Below are positions 17,213 to 26,723 of a stretch of DNA of 64,000 nt, piece after piece. The notes under the pieces were generated by a model. The model searched no databases. It saw only the letters and a list, made by a program, of their open reading frames with translations, and was not told the DNA's origin. Source of the stretch: Magnetofaba australis IT-1 (GTDB lineage: Bacteria > Pseudomonadota > Magnetococcia > Magnetococcales > Magnetococcaceae); NCBI RefSeq assembly GCF_002109495.1, contig NZ_LVJN01000015.1, positions 186,001-250,000 of the forward strand. The letters run 5' to 3'. Numbering within the stretch: position 1 is the first letter of the stretch; each line of letters opens with the position of its first letter. A program made the position numbers and the translations under genes.

Positions 17213-17392
17213 TTTGTGTGATTGAGATCGAATTGTTGTTGGCCAAACTCAACAGCAGATGTTTCCTCTCAACTCGGAAAGCCGAAAATTCCGACATCCC
17301 AGACCGAAAATTCGGAGTTTGCGACTCTGATAACCCAGCGGCAAGGGCAGAGCCAGGACGCGTCGAGCTTGGGTGTTTCGTCGGCCAGGGGG

Positions 17393-18241
17393 TCATCTTC
17401 GTTGCTCAGGCATGGTGTCGCGCAGGTTGGAGAAGGCAAACCACTCTGCGCTGCTGCTCATGTTCTTAACCTCTTGCAGAGTCAGCAGGCGCTCTTGGGC
17501 GGGCAATCCAGCCTGTTGCAACATCGCGGCATTGAAGATCTCCAGGAACTCCGCATTGGACGTTGAGCCGTACAGCGACATCACCACGATCTGCGGATCG
17601 TTGGGGGGCTCTGTGGGCGGCGTTGCCAGGGGCGTGTCGGCATCCGCCAGCGTCGCCAGGGTGTGCGGCAGACCGTGGACGATGGCGTGGTGGGAGAGCG
17701 CGGCCAGTTGGAACTCCACCGGGTTGAGGCAGTCGGGCGGCTGGATGGAGAGCGCGCAGAGGCGATCGCGTCCTTGCTCCTGAATCAGGGCGGTGGGCGA
17801 CTCCAGGCGGGCGAGAAATCGCAGAATGTCGCGTTGCGAATCGTGGGGAGTCTCCACCTGGTAGCGCTCGCGTACGACCCAGGCCGGGCCGAGGGACGCC
17901 CATGGCAGGCGCTGATCCAGCGCGCTCAGCGCCAGGCCCGATTGGCTCAGGGTCAGATGATTGGGTTTGGACAGGTTCGCCAGCGCGGCAGGCAGCAGAC
18001 TCAGCATCCTGCGATAGACGGGACTGAGCAGCATCATCGCCGCAATTGCCGCGGCAGGGGCCAGGTACAGCGCGTTGTCGTTGATTCTGTAATAGATGAT
18101 GCTGATTGCCAGGGCGAGCCCGATGGATCCCGTCATGATGAGCAGACCTCTGAGAACAGGCCCACTGATGGTGATGGGAAAGTGAAGCGGTTCCTGCACT
18201 CCCTGTTTCCGAAATTGTTCGTACAGATGACTGGCGCTCAC
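17393..18241 (-). CDS. One-module membrane protein of the clustered unknown family (member 2)
   Basis: This 282-residue protein contains a single module. It opens with LYEQFRKQGVQEP, the N-terminal segment shared with members 3 and 4, then two membrane spans (about 30-55 and 60-75), then LALSALDQRLPWASLGPAW, a beta-rich stretch, and the helix NAEFLEIFNAAMLQQAGL followed by the FSNLRD tail. The start is GTG at 18241 with AGGGAGAG upstream. It has no obvious enzymatic motif. A hairpin element separates it from member 3, which lies upstream on the same strand. Confidence 0.7.
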   Translation of the reverse strand: MSASHLYEQFRKQGVQEPLHFPITISGPVLRGLLIMTGSIGLALAISIIYYRINDNALYLAPAAAIAAMMLLSPVYRRMLSLLPAALANLSKPNHLTLSQSGLALSALDQRLPWASLGPAWVVRERYQVETPHDSQRDILRFLARLESPTALIQEQGRDRLCALSIQPPDCLNPVEFQLAALSHHAIVHGLPHTLATLADADTPLATPPTEPPNDPQIVVMSLYGSTSNAEFLEIFNAAMLQQAGLPAQERLLTLQEVKNMSSSAEWFAFSNLRDTMPEQRR

Positions 18242-18277
18242 GTTGACTCTCCCTGTGTGGCGTCATGAACTAGAAAT

Positions 18278-18606
18278 ATTGTCAGTTGAAATCAGAATCG
18301 GACAGTTTGGGTATTGGTCATGAAAGATATCGAGGGCTGCGCCCTCGAGCTCCCCAAAAGCCAAACCGTGATTCGGGCCATCCATAGCCCTCACCCTGCG
18401 GGCTCGCTGCGCAAGTCCGATTCGGCAATCCTGCCGAATCGTGGGCCCGCCCTTTGATTGTTGATACGGCTTCTCCTGTGGCCGCTGGGGGCGCGGCCCC
18501 CAGACCCCGCCGCCGACCAGTCGGCGGCCCATAGTCAGCGCAAGCCGGGCCGACGTCACGCAAACAGTGAGCAGTCAGAGTTTGCGTCATTCTGGCTTCC
18601 AGCGAC
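18278..18606 (-). repeat. Modular hairpin element, long copy (HE-6)
   Basis: One edge (ATTGTCAGTTGAAAT...AGAATCGGAC) is almost identical over 55 bp with the edge at 58996. Inside are CGAGGGC/GCCCTCG, a 75-bp module (18368-18442) bounded by GATTCGG and CCGAATC, GTTGATACGGC, TGGGGGC/GCCCCCA and CCGCCGAC/GTCGGCGG. The other edge is GACGTCACGCAAACAGTG. At about 330 bp it is one of the two longest uninterrupted copies. Confidence 0.85.
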
Positions 18607-18645
18607 TGTAGGATGGTGCGAAGTCGTCAGCGAAGGGGCGTTTGA

Positions 18646-20304
18646 TCATGGCGCTATGTCGTGACGTTCCGAATTGACGTCTCCCTGCGTCCGCGCTGAG
18701 GACAGCGACGCCGCCTCTTCCAGGCCGTTGCGGCGAATGATCTCACGATAGACCGCCTGGTTGATGGCGTCTCTTACCGCCGCCGCCTGTTGGCGCTCCC
18801 CCTCATCGAAACAGAGCACGATGGGCGCAATCTCCGTGTCGCCCTGTTCCCATTGGCTGGTGTGCTCCAGAGCGCCAAACCGCTGCTCCTGCAAGGCGAC
18901 CTTCAGCCCCTCGCGCACGCTCTGCAGCGCCAGTTGCGCCTGCGGGTCGCGAGCTGTCCGCAAGGCGTATCGTTTGGCGCGGGGGACGCCCTTGTAGAGC
19001 GCGCGATAACGCCATTTGGTGCGCGGCTTGCGGCGCGCATAGAAGCAGACGTCGTTACTCTGTCCCGCCGCTATCCAGGCCGGGCTGACGCGGTCCCACG
19101 CAAACTGGGCCTCCTCCTGGGAGAGGAAGATCCCGGCATCGGTCAACCGCGCGCGGCCTTTGAAGAACACGCGCAGGGTCTGCGCCAGGGGCAGCAGCAG
19201 CGTCAGGGCGAGCACAACGCTGATCGCGCCGATGGCGCGCCAATCACCGGAGTAAACGGTGGCGGCCAGGGAGAGGGGGGTCGACAGGGTCACGCCGATC
19301 AGGAGCGTGACGATAGTGCTGACCCTCTTCGGCAGCGGGAGAATGAGCGGGCTGGTTCGCAACGGTTGCGGCGCGGCGGCGCGGGCGATGTTGTTTTTGC
19401 CGTGGGGGTCGAATGCGCCGAGTTGCTCTTGATCAGCCGCGCTCAACGGGTGCAAGGCGGTGCAGATGGGGTGGAAGTTGCTCACCTGCTTGAAGTGATC
19501 CATTAGCAGCGGCTCCACTTGCGCCACGCACTGTTCGGGCGTGGTTAGCAGTTTGCGCGGATTGAGTCCCGCGCTTTTGAGAACTTCGCTGTTGATGATC
19601 TCCATCAACAGCGCCGCATCGCGGACATTGCCGCACTCAATGACGATCACGTTGGGCGCGTTGCCGACCACGTCCACCATGCGCCCGTCATAGTGTTCCC
19701 GCCACAGCGTGTCCACATTCTCCAGCAGATGCCGCACGCCGCGCGGCTGCACAGATTCCAGGCAGAGCCGCAGCGGCATTTTGTGAATGGGCTCTGAGAA
19801 TTTCTCGGACAGAAAGCCGATGTCGTTGTATTTGTTGATGCGCGTCTGTTTTTTGATCTGCCGCTTTGAGAAGGTCTGGTGGTGTCGAAAAACACAGGCG
19901 ACGCCGGCGAAATCCCTGGGTTGGGTCAATTTTGTCGAGAGGGAGAGGCGTCGCACAGACAGGATCGCCAGTCCGACGTCCCGCCAGGGAATGGTGATGT
20001 TGAATCCGCTCAGGCGCAGGCCCTGGACGCCCAGTGTGAGGGTGCGTTTGTGCAGAAAGACCCACGGGCGCAGCAAAAGGGTGTAGAGCGGGGCGCCAGG
20101 AAAGAGAAACGGCACGGCCATGACGATGGTGTAGAAGGTTTTCGCGCCAGGGTCTGTGGGTTCGATGTAATACAGGAAAGCCGCGACAGCCGCCGCCAGG
20201 ATGAGGAAGGCGAGAATCGTGCGGAAGCCGCGATGCGAGAGGGTCAACTCCTCTTGCAGCCCCTGTTTTGCATATTGCGCGTGGAGTGAGCGGATATTGC
20301 GCAT
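18646..20304 (-). CDS. Two-module membrane protein of the clustered unknown family (member 3)
   Basis: The 552-residue product has two modules. Module 1: LHAQYAKQGLQEEL, two membrane spans (about 30-80), LRLSGFNITIPWRDVGLAIL, then the helix DAALLMEIINSEVLKSAGL and a KLLTTPEQC tail. Module 2: two spans (about 335-390), an AGIFLSQEEAQFAWDRVSPAW motif split by one insertion, and the C-terminal helix VRDAINQAVYREIIRRNGL. Compared with members 1 and 4 it has an extra basic loop after the first PW motif. Function unknown; a membrane-bound sensing or scaffolding role is only a guess. Confidence 0.7.
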   Translation of the reverse strand: MRNIRSLHAQYAKQGLQEELTLSHRGFRTILAFLILAAAVAAFLYYIEPTDPGAKTFYTIVMAVPFLFPGAPLYTLLLRPWVFLHKRTLTLGVQGLRLSGFNITIPWRDVGLAILSVRRLSLSTKLTQPRDFAGVACVFRHHQTFSKRQIKKQTRINKYNDIGFLSEKFSEPIHKMPLRLCLESVQPRGVRHLLENVDTLWREHYDGRMVDVVGNAPNVIVIECGNVRDAALLMEIINSEVLKSAGLNPRKLLTTPEQCVAQVEPLLMDHFKQVSNFHPICTALHPLSAADQEQLGAFDPHGKNNIARAAAPQPLRTSPLILPLPKRVSTIVTLLIGVTLSTPLSLAATVYSGDWRAIGAISVVLALTLLLPLAQTLRVFFKGRARLTDAGIFLSQEEAQFAWDRVSPAWIAAGQSNDVCFYARRKPRTKWRYRALYKGVPRAKRYALRTARDPQAQLALQSVREGLKVALQEQRFGALEHTSQWEQGDTEIAPIVLCFDEGERQQAAAVRDAINQAVYREIIRRNGLEEAASLSSARTQGDVNSERHDIAP

Positions 20305-20610
20305 GGCGAATCATCAATTATATGAAAATAATAATAAATACCTCTTGTTGTTTAGCATGGGTCAGAGTTTTCTTCAAGCGCGCTCACCATGGAATCGGGG
20401 CAATTCATCAATTCGAGGGAGGGATCCGAAATGTCGCTTGCTGGCGCATCTGCGCGCTGATACTGGCGCGCCGTCAGTGAAGGGAGGGAGGCTTTATGGC
20501 CCTCTTTTTCTTTTGTAGTAGGGTGTTTGCCCGCCGTGGCGATGCAGGGTAGAGTGACGCATGGTGTTGGTTGGCGCCATGACGCGCCTCGCAGAAGGGA
20601 AAGCAGTGAA
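20305..20610. other. Intergenic gap with a duplicated terminator
   Basis: It separates two divergent genes. At 20479-20516 is GTGAAGGG followed by an imperfect hairpin and GGCCCTCTTTTTCTTTT, a diverged copy of the terminator at 17176-17212. It does not follow any gene on the plus strand here, so it looks like the remnant of a duplication. No gene is visible. Confidence 0.5.
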
Positions 20611-22614
20611 ATGGAAGGCGTTGCCCGCAACCCAGTCACCTTGTCTTTCAAGGATGCCGAACTGGAACAGGCCTATCAGTCGCATCAGGCGCAACATGTG
20701 ATCAAGCTGGCGCGCGGGGCCATTGCGCTGGGAGTGCTGCTGTTCAGTCTGTTTGGTTTTCTCGACGTCTGGGCCGCGCCGGATTCTCAGGCGCAGATGC
20801 TCCAGTTGCGCTTTGGCGTGATCGTTCCAACCCTCTTTTTGCTGCTGCTGATCTCCTTTCGGCCGATATTCCAGCGCCGTTTCAATCGGTTTGTGGTCGG
20901 CGTGCTGCTGTTTTGCGGCTTCTCTCTGGACGCGATGTTGCTGGTGATGTCGCCCCAGGAGCCGGGCTTCTCGCTCTATCCCACCGGCTTGGTGCTGGTG
21001 ATCGTGGCCGCGTCCACCATCGCCGGGTTGCGCTTTATCATCGCTGTGGCGCTGTCGGTCATCCATATTCTGTTCTATACCGCGCTTTGCATGCTGGTGT
21101 TGGACGTCTCCTTCTACCTGGTGATCAATCACCTCTACTTCATGACGGCAGCGGCGGTGATGGGCGGGGTTTCCGGCTACATGCTCGAATCCTACTCCCG
21201 CGCAGAGTATATCAAACTGCGCGAATTCAACGATTTGGTGGAGATCGCCAGATCCGCCAACCAGGCCAAAAGCGAATTCCTGGCCACCGTCAGCCACGAG
21301 ATTCGCACCCCCATGAACGGCATCGTCGGTGTGATCGCACGCCTGGAGAGCACCACGCTGGACGCCAAACAGGCGCGCATGGTGGATATCCTCTCCCACT
21401 CCTCCGACGTGTTGATGCATCTGCTCAATGATGTGCTGGATCTGTCCAAAATCGAGTCCGGCGCGCTGCAACTGGAGCGTCGCGCCTTCGATCCGCGTCA
21501 CGTCTCCCAGGAGATCATCGATCTGATGGCGCCGCGCGCTCTGGAGAAGGGGTTGACCCTTGCGCAACAGTTTTCCGGTCAGATTCCGCCCGCCCTCTAT
21601 GGCGACGCCACCCGCTACCGGCAGATTCTGTTCAATCTGTTGGGCAATGCGCTCAAGTTCACCGAACGCGGCGGGGTGACGCTGCACACCACGGGCGAAA
21701 TCCACGCCGGTGGCGTCACCGAACTGAGCGTGAGCGTGGCCGATAGCGGCATCGGCATCGATCCACAGACCCTCGAGCGCATCTTTGATCCCTTCACCCA
21801 GGCCGATGGCTCCATCAGTCGACGCTATGGGGGCGCCGGGCTGGGGCTGGCCATCGTCAAGCGCCTGGCCGAGGCCATGGGCGGACATCTGCAAGTGCGC
21901 AGTGAGCCGGGGAGGGGAAGCGTCTTCACGGTGACCGCCCAGTTTGCCGAGGCTCCGGCCCACGAACTTGAATCGGCAATCCCGTCTACGCCCAGGGCGG
22001 CGCCGATGCGGATTCTTCTGGTCGAGGATGAGGCGATTAATCAGGAGGTGGCGTCGGGGCTGTTGCGGGATCAGGGCCATAGCGTGACGCTGGCCGTCAG
22101 CGGTGAGCAGTGTCTGGAGATTCTGCGCGATGCGCGTTTTGATCTGATATTGATGGACCTGCGCATGCCCGGTTTGAGCGGTTTGCAGACATTTGCAAAG
22201 ATGCGTGAGAGCGCGCAATCGCCGGGTTCAGTCCCGCCGGTGATCGCCCTCACCGGGGATGTGGAGCTTGAGACTGTCAATGCCTGCCTGCAGGCGGGCA
22301 TGCTTGATGTGCTGGCCAAGCCCATCAACCTGGACAGACTCAATCATGCGCTCTGGCGCATCCAGGGGGGCGAGTTGTGCATACCGGCGACAACAGAGAC
22401 GGGCGCGATCCCAGCAGGTGAACCGCTGGCGGTTGTGGATGTGGCGCACCTGCTTAATTTGCGTGAAGCGCTGGGGGCGGCGGCTTTGGCGCGGATGTTG
22501 GACAAATTCGCTGAGGCCGCGCAGATGCTGATGACACAAATTGAGGCGTCGCTGCGCCTCCATGTGCTGGTTCAGCGGAAACATGACAACCGTCTAAACC
22601 AAAATATCAGTTAG
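20611..22614 (+). pseudogene. Hybrid histidine kinase, 3' end replaced by an IS3 insertion
   Basis: The protein has six membrane segments (about 20-205), a DHp domain with VSHEIRTPMNG (His near 229), a HATPase with NALKFT, DSGIGI and GAGLGLAIV boxes, and a receiver (466 to about 590) with EDE and LILMDLRMPG (Asp near 515). The frame then enters an IS3-type element at 22563 and stops at 22614. Joining 20611-22562 to 23981-24191 restores one 720-codon frame whose end is an Hpt domain, so the intact gene was a tripartite kinase (HK-REC-Hpt). The truncated form keeps kinase and receiver but lacks Hpt, so phosphotransfer should fail. MEGVARN at 20611 is the chosen start, after GAAGGGAAAG. Confidence 0.9.
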
Positions 22615-23594
22615 CTGTTCGCCTTTTCAGCCATTTTTTGGGATGGCTGAAAAGACTGCTTTTGGTGCGTCGTCCGACGCCGTTCTCTGGCCGCCTCAAG
22701 CTTTTGATCTCGTTCGGCCAGGATCTGCACATGCCGCCCTTCCAGGCGATCCTGTGGGGTGACGTAGTCGATGGCGCTATGGAGCCGCCGGGTGTTGTAA
22801 TGCTCGACGTACTTTCCCACAACCCGCTGGGCATCTTCCAGCGATAATGGCGTCTGAGGCCGAATGCACTCACGCTTCAAACTACCGTGAAAACGCTCCA
22901 GCTTTCCGTTGCTCTGCGGATAGTAAGGCGAAGTCCTCACATGCGTCATGCCGGATTCCCGGATGAACGCCTTAAAATCGTTGGCAACGAACTGCGGCCC
23001 ATTGTCTGAGATCAGCCGCGGCTTAGCTTCCGGATAGGCCTCCTGAGCTCGGAGCAGGACCACTTCAACCTCATCTTCCTTCATCGACTCACGAATCTCC
23101 CAGTGGAGGATAAACCTGCTACATCCATCCAGGACACTGCACAGATAGTAGAACGTCCCCTGGATATTCAGATAGGAGATGTCCACATGCCAGTGTTTAT
23201 GCGGCTCCGAAGGCTGTTTGAACCCTGTGCCCTTCTGCGAGGGCGGTGGGCTCCAACGACGCATCAGCCCGGCAGTTCTGAGCACACGCAGCACTGAAGA
23301 GGGGCTGACCGCCACCACGCCTGCATCCAGCATCATGTAGGTCAGGCGCCGATAGCCCTCTGACGGATGTTCATGGAAAAAGGCGACAATCGCTTCCCTT
23401 TCCCAATCGTCCAGCCAAAAATCTCGGGGAATACGGCCATTGTGGTCGTTAACCATTCCATAGCGCTTGCGCCATGAATAGAACTTGCCCCTTTGCACGC
23501 CTATCCAGTTGATAATTCGGCTCGTGTCGATTTCGCTCTTGTCTGACCAAAACGCCACGAAATCCACCACCGAATCCCGTATGTCCGGCTCCAC
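22611..23594 (-). CDS. IS3-family transposase, OrfB (DDE integrase)
   Basis: The 327-residue reading frame holds the retroviral-type DDE core: Asp138 in HVDISYL, Asp197 in ISDNGPQF and Glu233 in GKLERFHGSLK, a 35-residue D-E spacing as expected for IS3. The frame is open upstream of the first GTG into the orfA end, so the functional product is probably the OrfAB fusion made by a -1 shift at the A8 run (23630-23637). The C-terminal Lys/Arg/Gln-rich tail is long but not unusual. The stop lies inside the host kinase reading frame. Confidence 0.93.
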   Translation of the reverse strand: MEPDIRDSVVDFVAFWSDKSEIDTSRIINWIGVQRGKFYSWRKRYGMVNDHNGRIPRDFWLDDWEREAIVAFFHEHPSEGYRRLTYMMLDAGVVAVSPSSVLRVLRTAGLMRRWSPPPSQKGTGFKQPSEPHKHWHVDISYLNIQGTFYYLCSVLDGCSRFILHWEIRESMKEDEVEVVLLRAQEAYPEAKPRLISDNGPQFVANDFKAFIRESGMTHVRTSPYYPQSNGKLERFHGSLKRECIRPQTPLSLEDAQRVVGKYVEHYNTRRLHSAIDYVTPQDRLEGRHVQILAERDQKLEAARERRRTTHQKQSFQPSQKMAEKANS

Positions 23595-23605
23595 CCAGCA
23601 GCCGT

Positions 23606-23908
23606 TCAGCTCACCCCAAGACTTTTTTTTAGCGCAACATGCGCCTCAAGAAGCTCGGACATAACTTCATTTTTGGTTGCCAACTTCGCTTCTAGTTCGG
23701 CAATCTGTCGGTCACAAGCCTTTTGGCCGCGTTTGTCAGACAAGGCCGCTTCGCCGTTCTCAAACAAAGCCTTTTGCCAGCGATAGTACTGGCTGGGCTG
23801 AATGCCCGCCTCGTCACACAGATCCGAGAGAACCACCTTCTCGACCAGGTGACGGCGCACATAGCCTACCTTCTGCTCAGCCGTAAATCTCCGCTTCTTC
23901 CGTTCCAT
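23606..23908 (-). CDS. IS3-family OrfA (helix-turn-helix protein)
   Basis: The 100-residue protein begins MERKKRRFTAEQK, the standard opening of Tnp_1/OrfA, has a helix-turn-helix with EAGIQPSQYYRWQKALFENG, and ends in a leucine-zipper-like helix (IAELEAKLATKNEVMSELLE). Its last codons overlap an A8 run on the minus strand, a typical programmed -1 frameshift site joining OrfA to OrfB. Confidence 0.93.
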   Translation of the reverse strand: MERKKRRFTAEQKVGYVRRHLVEKVVLSDLCDEAGIQPSQYYRWQKALFENGEAALSDKRGQKACDRQIAELEAKLATKNEVMSELLEAHVALKKSLGVS

Positions 23909-23976
23909 ACAAACCTCCGCTTATTATCTACACATTATAAACGGCTTGTTTGTCATTTTCCAACTGAACCGAAACA

Positions 23977-24191
23977 TCCAGGACTCTGCGCAAGCGCGGG
24001 ATCACCTGCACAAACTGGTGGGGCTGGCAGGGAATGTCGGCTTGGTCGAACTCTCCGCTACGGCGCGGGAGATGGAGGGGGCGCTGGTTGCGCAGGCTGA
24101 TACGGGCGCGCTGCTTGCACAATGGGCGGCGTTGACCCCCATGCTGGCGCGCGCCCGCGAGGCGGCGGCGCAGGCGTTGGCGGCGGAATGA
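23977..24191 (+). pseudogene. Hpt domain fragment of the interrupted hybrid kinase
   Basis: This is the 3' part of the kinase gene cut off by the IS3 element. The frame reads DSAQARDHLHKLVGLAGNVG and continues LVELSATAREMEGALVAQ to a stop at 24191. The H-K-L-V-G-L-A-G-N-V-G core is the Hpt signature around the phospho-accepting histidine. A start codon inside the IS end (about 23946) could give a short free Hpt peptide, but expression is unlikely to be regulated. Confidence 0.85.
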
Positions 24192-24304
24192 GCGCCAACA
24201 GCCTCAACACAAGAGCGTTCTGCACGTCCCAGCGGCCCAATGTTTGTGAACCAAGCGCTGCGCTGCTCGTGCAGCCAGGGCGCTGCTGGGCCGTCGCACG
24301 GCAT

Positions 24305-24724
24305 TCATTGTGAACTCCACTCAGCCAGGGTGTGCAGTATCTCGCGCAGGCGATCAATAGACACGGGTTTGTTCAGTACGGCGCGCAGATTCAGATCATA
24401 GGCGTCGGCAAAGGCGTGAAGCAGATCAAACATCTCCGGCTTGGCGGAGGTGACAAAGATCAACGCCCCGGTATAGCGATGTTTGCCCAACTCCTGAATC
24501 AGCTCCATGCCATCCATGTCCGGCATGTAGATGTCGCAAAACGCCACATCATAAGGGGGGGCGGCGCGGATGAGCAGGTCGACGGCTTTGGCGGCCTGGT
24601 TCACTGTGGCGACATGGCCAACCTCCAGGCGATTCAACAGCGCCGCCATCAACTCCAGGGTGACATCATCATCATCCACCCACAGGGCGCGGAACTCGGC
24701 GAGAGTCTGGGCGCTCATGTTCAT
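24305..24724 (-). CDS. Single-domain response regulator
   Basis: The 139-residue CheY-like receiver has the acidic pocket WVDDDD near 15-20, phospho-acceptor Asp in CDIYMPDMDG, the Thr/Ser in VTSAK and the conserved Lys in LNKPVS. No output domain follows, so it should act by protein contact or by phosphorelay. It converges with the interrupted kinase, whose Hpt fragment ends 114 bp away, and the pair probably formed a phosphorelay. With the Hpt cut off, this regulator may have lost its donor. Confidence 0.88.
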   Translation of the reverse strand: MNMSAQTLAEFRALWVDDDDVTLELMAALLNRLEVGHVATVNQAAKAVDLLIRAAPPYDVAFCDIYMPDMDGMELIQELGKHRYTGALIFVTSAKPEMFDLLHAFADAYDLNLRAVLNKPVSIDRLREILHTLAEWSSQ

Positions 24725-24964
24725 ATTCCAATTGTTGCGTGGTTTGATGCTCTTTTGACTGTGTCGCGTAACGTCCGATTAGTCAACTAAACATTCGTGT
24801 TTTCCATGTCTTGTTATTTTCCTGTCGGGGCTGTGCCGGGCCGCTTCTGGAGCGTGTGATGAATCGAGTCCGATCTCTGCCTCGTTAGGTGGCGGTGGGC
24901 GGACGGGTTAACCCCATGCGGGCTCATCCGCTGGCGGGGCGTTGATTTCCAGGCCTGGATTCCG
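24725..24964. other. Intergenic gap
   Basis: About 240 bp upstream of the response regulator, on whose strand a promoter should lie. I see no gene or repeat. The left half is comparatively AT-rich. Confidence 0.4.
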
Positions 24965-25150
24965 TTAGGCGTGGCAAGTGATCCGGACATCGATGCGATT
25001 GGCCACATCCGGCGCCTCTGGCGCTGCGCAATCCAGCGGCGCCAACTTGAATGGGAGATCATCCCGCCAGGCTTCTCCCAGGGGATCTCCAGTCCGGCGC
25101 AGGGAAGGGGCGGCGCACGCGTTGGCGGTAAGTTGATCGCTGGGTTTTCT
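24965..25150 (-). pseudogene. Decayed remnant of the clustered membrane-protein family
   Basis: In one frame the minus strand encodes LAPLDCAAPEAPDVANRIDV and ITCHA, which parallels the C-terminus of member 5 (FKLDAAGFCNVRGAEVVNRI then NAQIHRHA). Just upstream, in another frame, CGCCGGACTGGAGAT then CCCTGG matches the DNA of member 5 coding AGLEIPW. The two pieces are out of frame and the middle is missing, so this is a degraded, internally deleted copy. It follows the family gene at 25173 directly. Confidence 0.6.
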
Positions 25151-25172
25151 TGCGTTCTCTCTTTGCAGGCAA

Positions 25173-26723
25173 TCAGTTGGGATCCGGCTCAATGCCGTTG
25201 GCTTGATAGATCTCCCGATTGATGCGCTCGGCCAGTTGCGCGGCGCTCCAGGGACCTTTTGCGGGCGTTTGCAGGCTGATGAAGATTGGCGACGGGTCGC
25301 GCAGGGGAAGAGGCTTCTGAGAATTGCCCTGGGCGTTGGCGTGCAGCGCCAGGGCGTTGGCCAGCCCGATGCGGGCGACGTCATAGGCCAGCGGAGGCCG
25401 TTCCCAGCGCGCCGCTTTGCGTTCGTTGCGGGCGTGTCCGGTGATGAATCGCCAGAAGCGTGAGTCGTCGCCCCTGACGGCGTGCAAAAAGAGCCGCCTG
25501 GGCGCAGCCTCCGTGGTCCAGGCCAGCCCCAGATCCCGCCAGGGGATGCGTCGGTTCAGCGCCAACACATAGAGACCGTCTCGATAGAGCGTGGCTTGGC
25601 CATTGCGGAGTTTGGTGAAGAGATACCCCGCCAGCGGCCAGCAGAGAATGGCGCACGTCAGGGTCGCGAGGAAGGCGTAGTCCGGCGATGCGGTGAGCAA
25701 CAGAGCCGGGATCCCAGGGGCCAGCGACAGCAGCGCGATGTCGCTCCAGAATTCGACACGGCGCAGCACGGGAAAGGGAACCACGCCGATGACGCCATCG
25801 GTGGCGTTGGTGTGGGTCGGGTTGAGCTCAGCGGAGTCTGCGCTCATCGTAGGTTGTTGAGGTTCCGGCGGCAATGGCCTGGAAGAGAGTGCGCGTAGAT
25901 TCGAAAACGCCTTGATCTCCTTTCGCCGCAGTGCGGGTTGGGTCAGGCATGCATCTAATTCCAGCAGATGATCTGCGGGGGAGCGTCCTGCGGCGCGGCA
26001 GATTTCGATATTGATCACTTCCATAAACTGTGCGGCGCTGCGTGCGCTGTCGAACTGGATGGCGGCCTGAGCGAAATCCTCATCGGCGGTGATGGCGCAC
26101 TGTGCGCACGCCATTTCAACCCCATCGCTCTGTGCTGTTTCAAGGGTGTGATCAAACCCTTTAGTAAGAAGGAGATACGCCACATAAGTGTGCAAGTGGG
26201 GCGTCTTGTCAGCATAGTTGCGCTTAACTTGGACCTTCTCCGAAATCTGGCTATAGAAGAGGTCGTCCTCGAGGTTGTCCTTATTGTGCTGTTTTAAGAC
26301 GAGTATCACTCGGTAGTGATCGCCAAAGCCTCGCTCCATCCACGCAAAACCTACGCGATCCCAGGAGAACTGCTCTTCCAGGGCGTAAAAAAAGAGGCCC
26401 TCTCTCTCAATTTCCATTGGAAATCGATGCTTGGATTTGGTGGAAAAACGCACCTTCCGAACGTAGTACAGTGAGTAGATGCAGACCACACCGAGCCCGC
26501 TGATCAGTTTTCTCACACTGTCGGAAAGATCCTCACTGAATAGCCAACCAAGCAGAAAAACCGGCAGAAGCAGCCACAGATAGCGCATGGATATGGGGTG
26601 GTCGACAATGATCTTCCGGCGCAGGCCAAATCTCTTGTATTGCGCGTAAGATTCCGAAAAGTCATAAGTGAAAGGGCGCTTGATCCTGATTTCTGGCGCA
26701 TATGTTTGCTGATTCTCCATCAT
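25173..26723 (-). CDS. Two-module membrane protein of the clustered unknown family (member 4)
   Basis: The 516-residue protein closely resembles member 1. Module 1: SYAQYKRFGLRRK, two membrane spans (about 48-90), FYALEEQFSWDRVGFAWM, and the helix AAQFMEVINIEICRAAGRSP with the FSNLRAL tail. Module 2: two spans (about 330-380), YVLALNRRIPWRDLGLAW, and the C-terminal helix AAQLAERINREIYQANGI. The start overlaps the stop of member 5 (ATGA), so translation is probably coupled. It is the best template for a family profile because both modules are clean. Confidence 0.72.
   Translation of the reverse strand: MMENQQTYAPEIRIKRPFTYDFSESYAQYKRFGLRRKIIVDHPISMRYLWLLLPVFLLGWLFSEDLSDSVRKLISGLGVVCIYSLYYVRKVRFSTKSKHRFPMEIEREGLFFYALEEQFSWDRVGFAWMERGFGDHYRVILVLKQHNKDNLEDDLFYSQISEKVQVKRNYADKTPHLHTYVAYLLLTKGFDHTLETAQSDGVEMACAQCAITADEDFAQAAIQFDSARSAAQFMEVINIEICRAAGRSPADHLLELDACLTQPALRRKEIKAFSNLRALSSRPLPPEPQQPTMSADSAELNPTHTNATDGVIGVVPFPVLRRVEFWSDIALLSLAPGIPALLLTASPDYAFLATLTCAILCWPLAGYLFTKLRNGQATLYRDGLYVLALNRRIPWRDLGLAWTTEAAPRRLFLHAVRGDDSRFWRFITGHARNERKAARWERPPLAYDVARIGLANALALHANAQGNSQKPLPLRDPSPIFISLQTPAKGPWSAAQLAERINREIYQANGIEPDPN

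Larger units (their letters stand above)
22563..23976 (-). mobile_element. IS3-family insertion sequence with 4-bp target duplication
   Basis: The element is 1414 bp. Imperfect terminal repeats of about 27 bp begin TGTGCTGGTTCAG (left) and TGTTTCGGTTCAG (right, inverted) and share ATGACAA at the inner end. The sequence TCCA flanks both ends (22559-22562 and 23977-23980). It carries overlapping-frame orfA and orfB linked by an A8 slippery run. Excision of the element and one TCCA restores the host kinase frame exactly, so the insertion is young. Confidence 0.93.

Noticed and set aside
20494-22218. A 574-codon minus-strand frame opposite the hybrid kinase
   Set aside because: It is antisense to conserved HK boxes; composition typical of a shadow frame.
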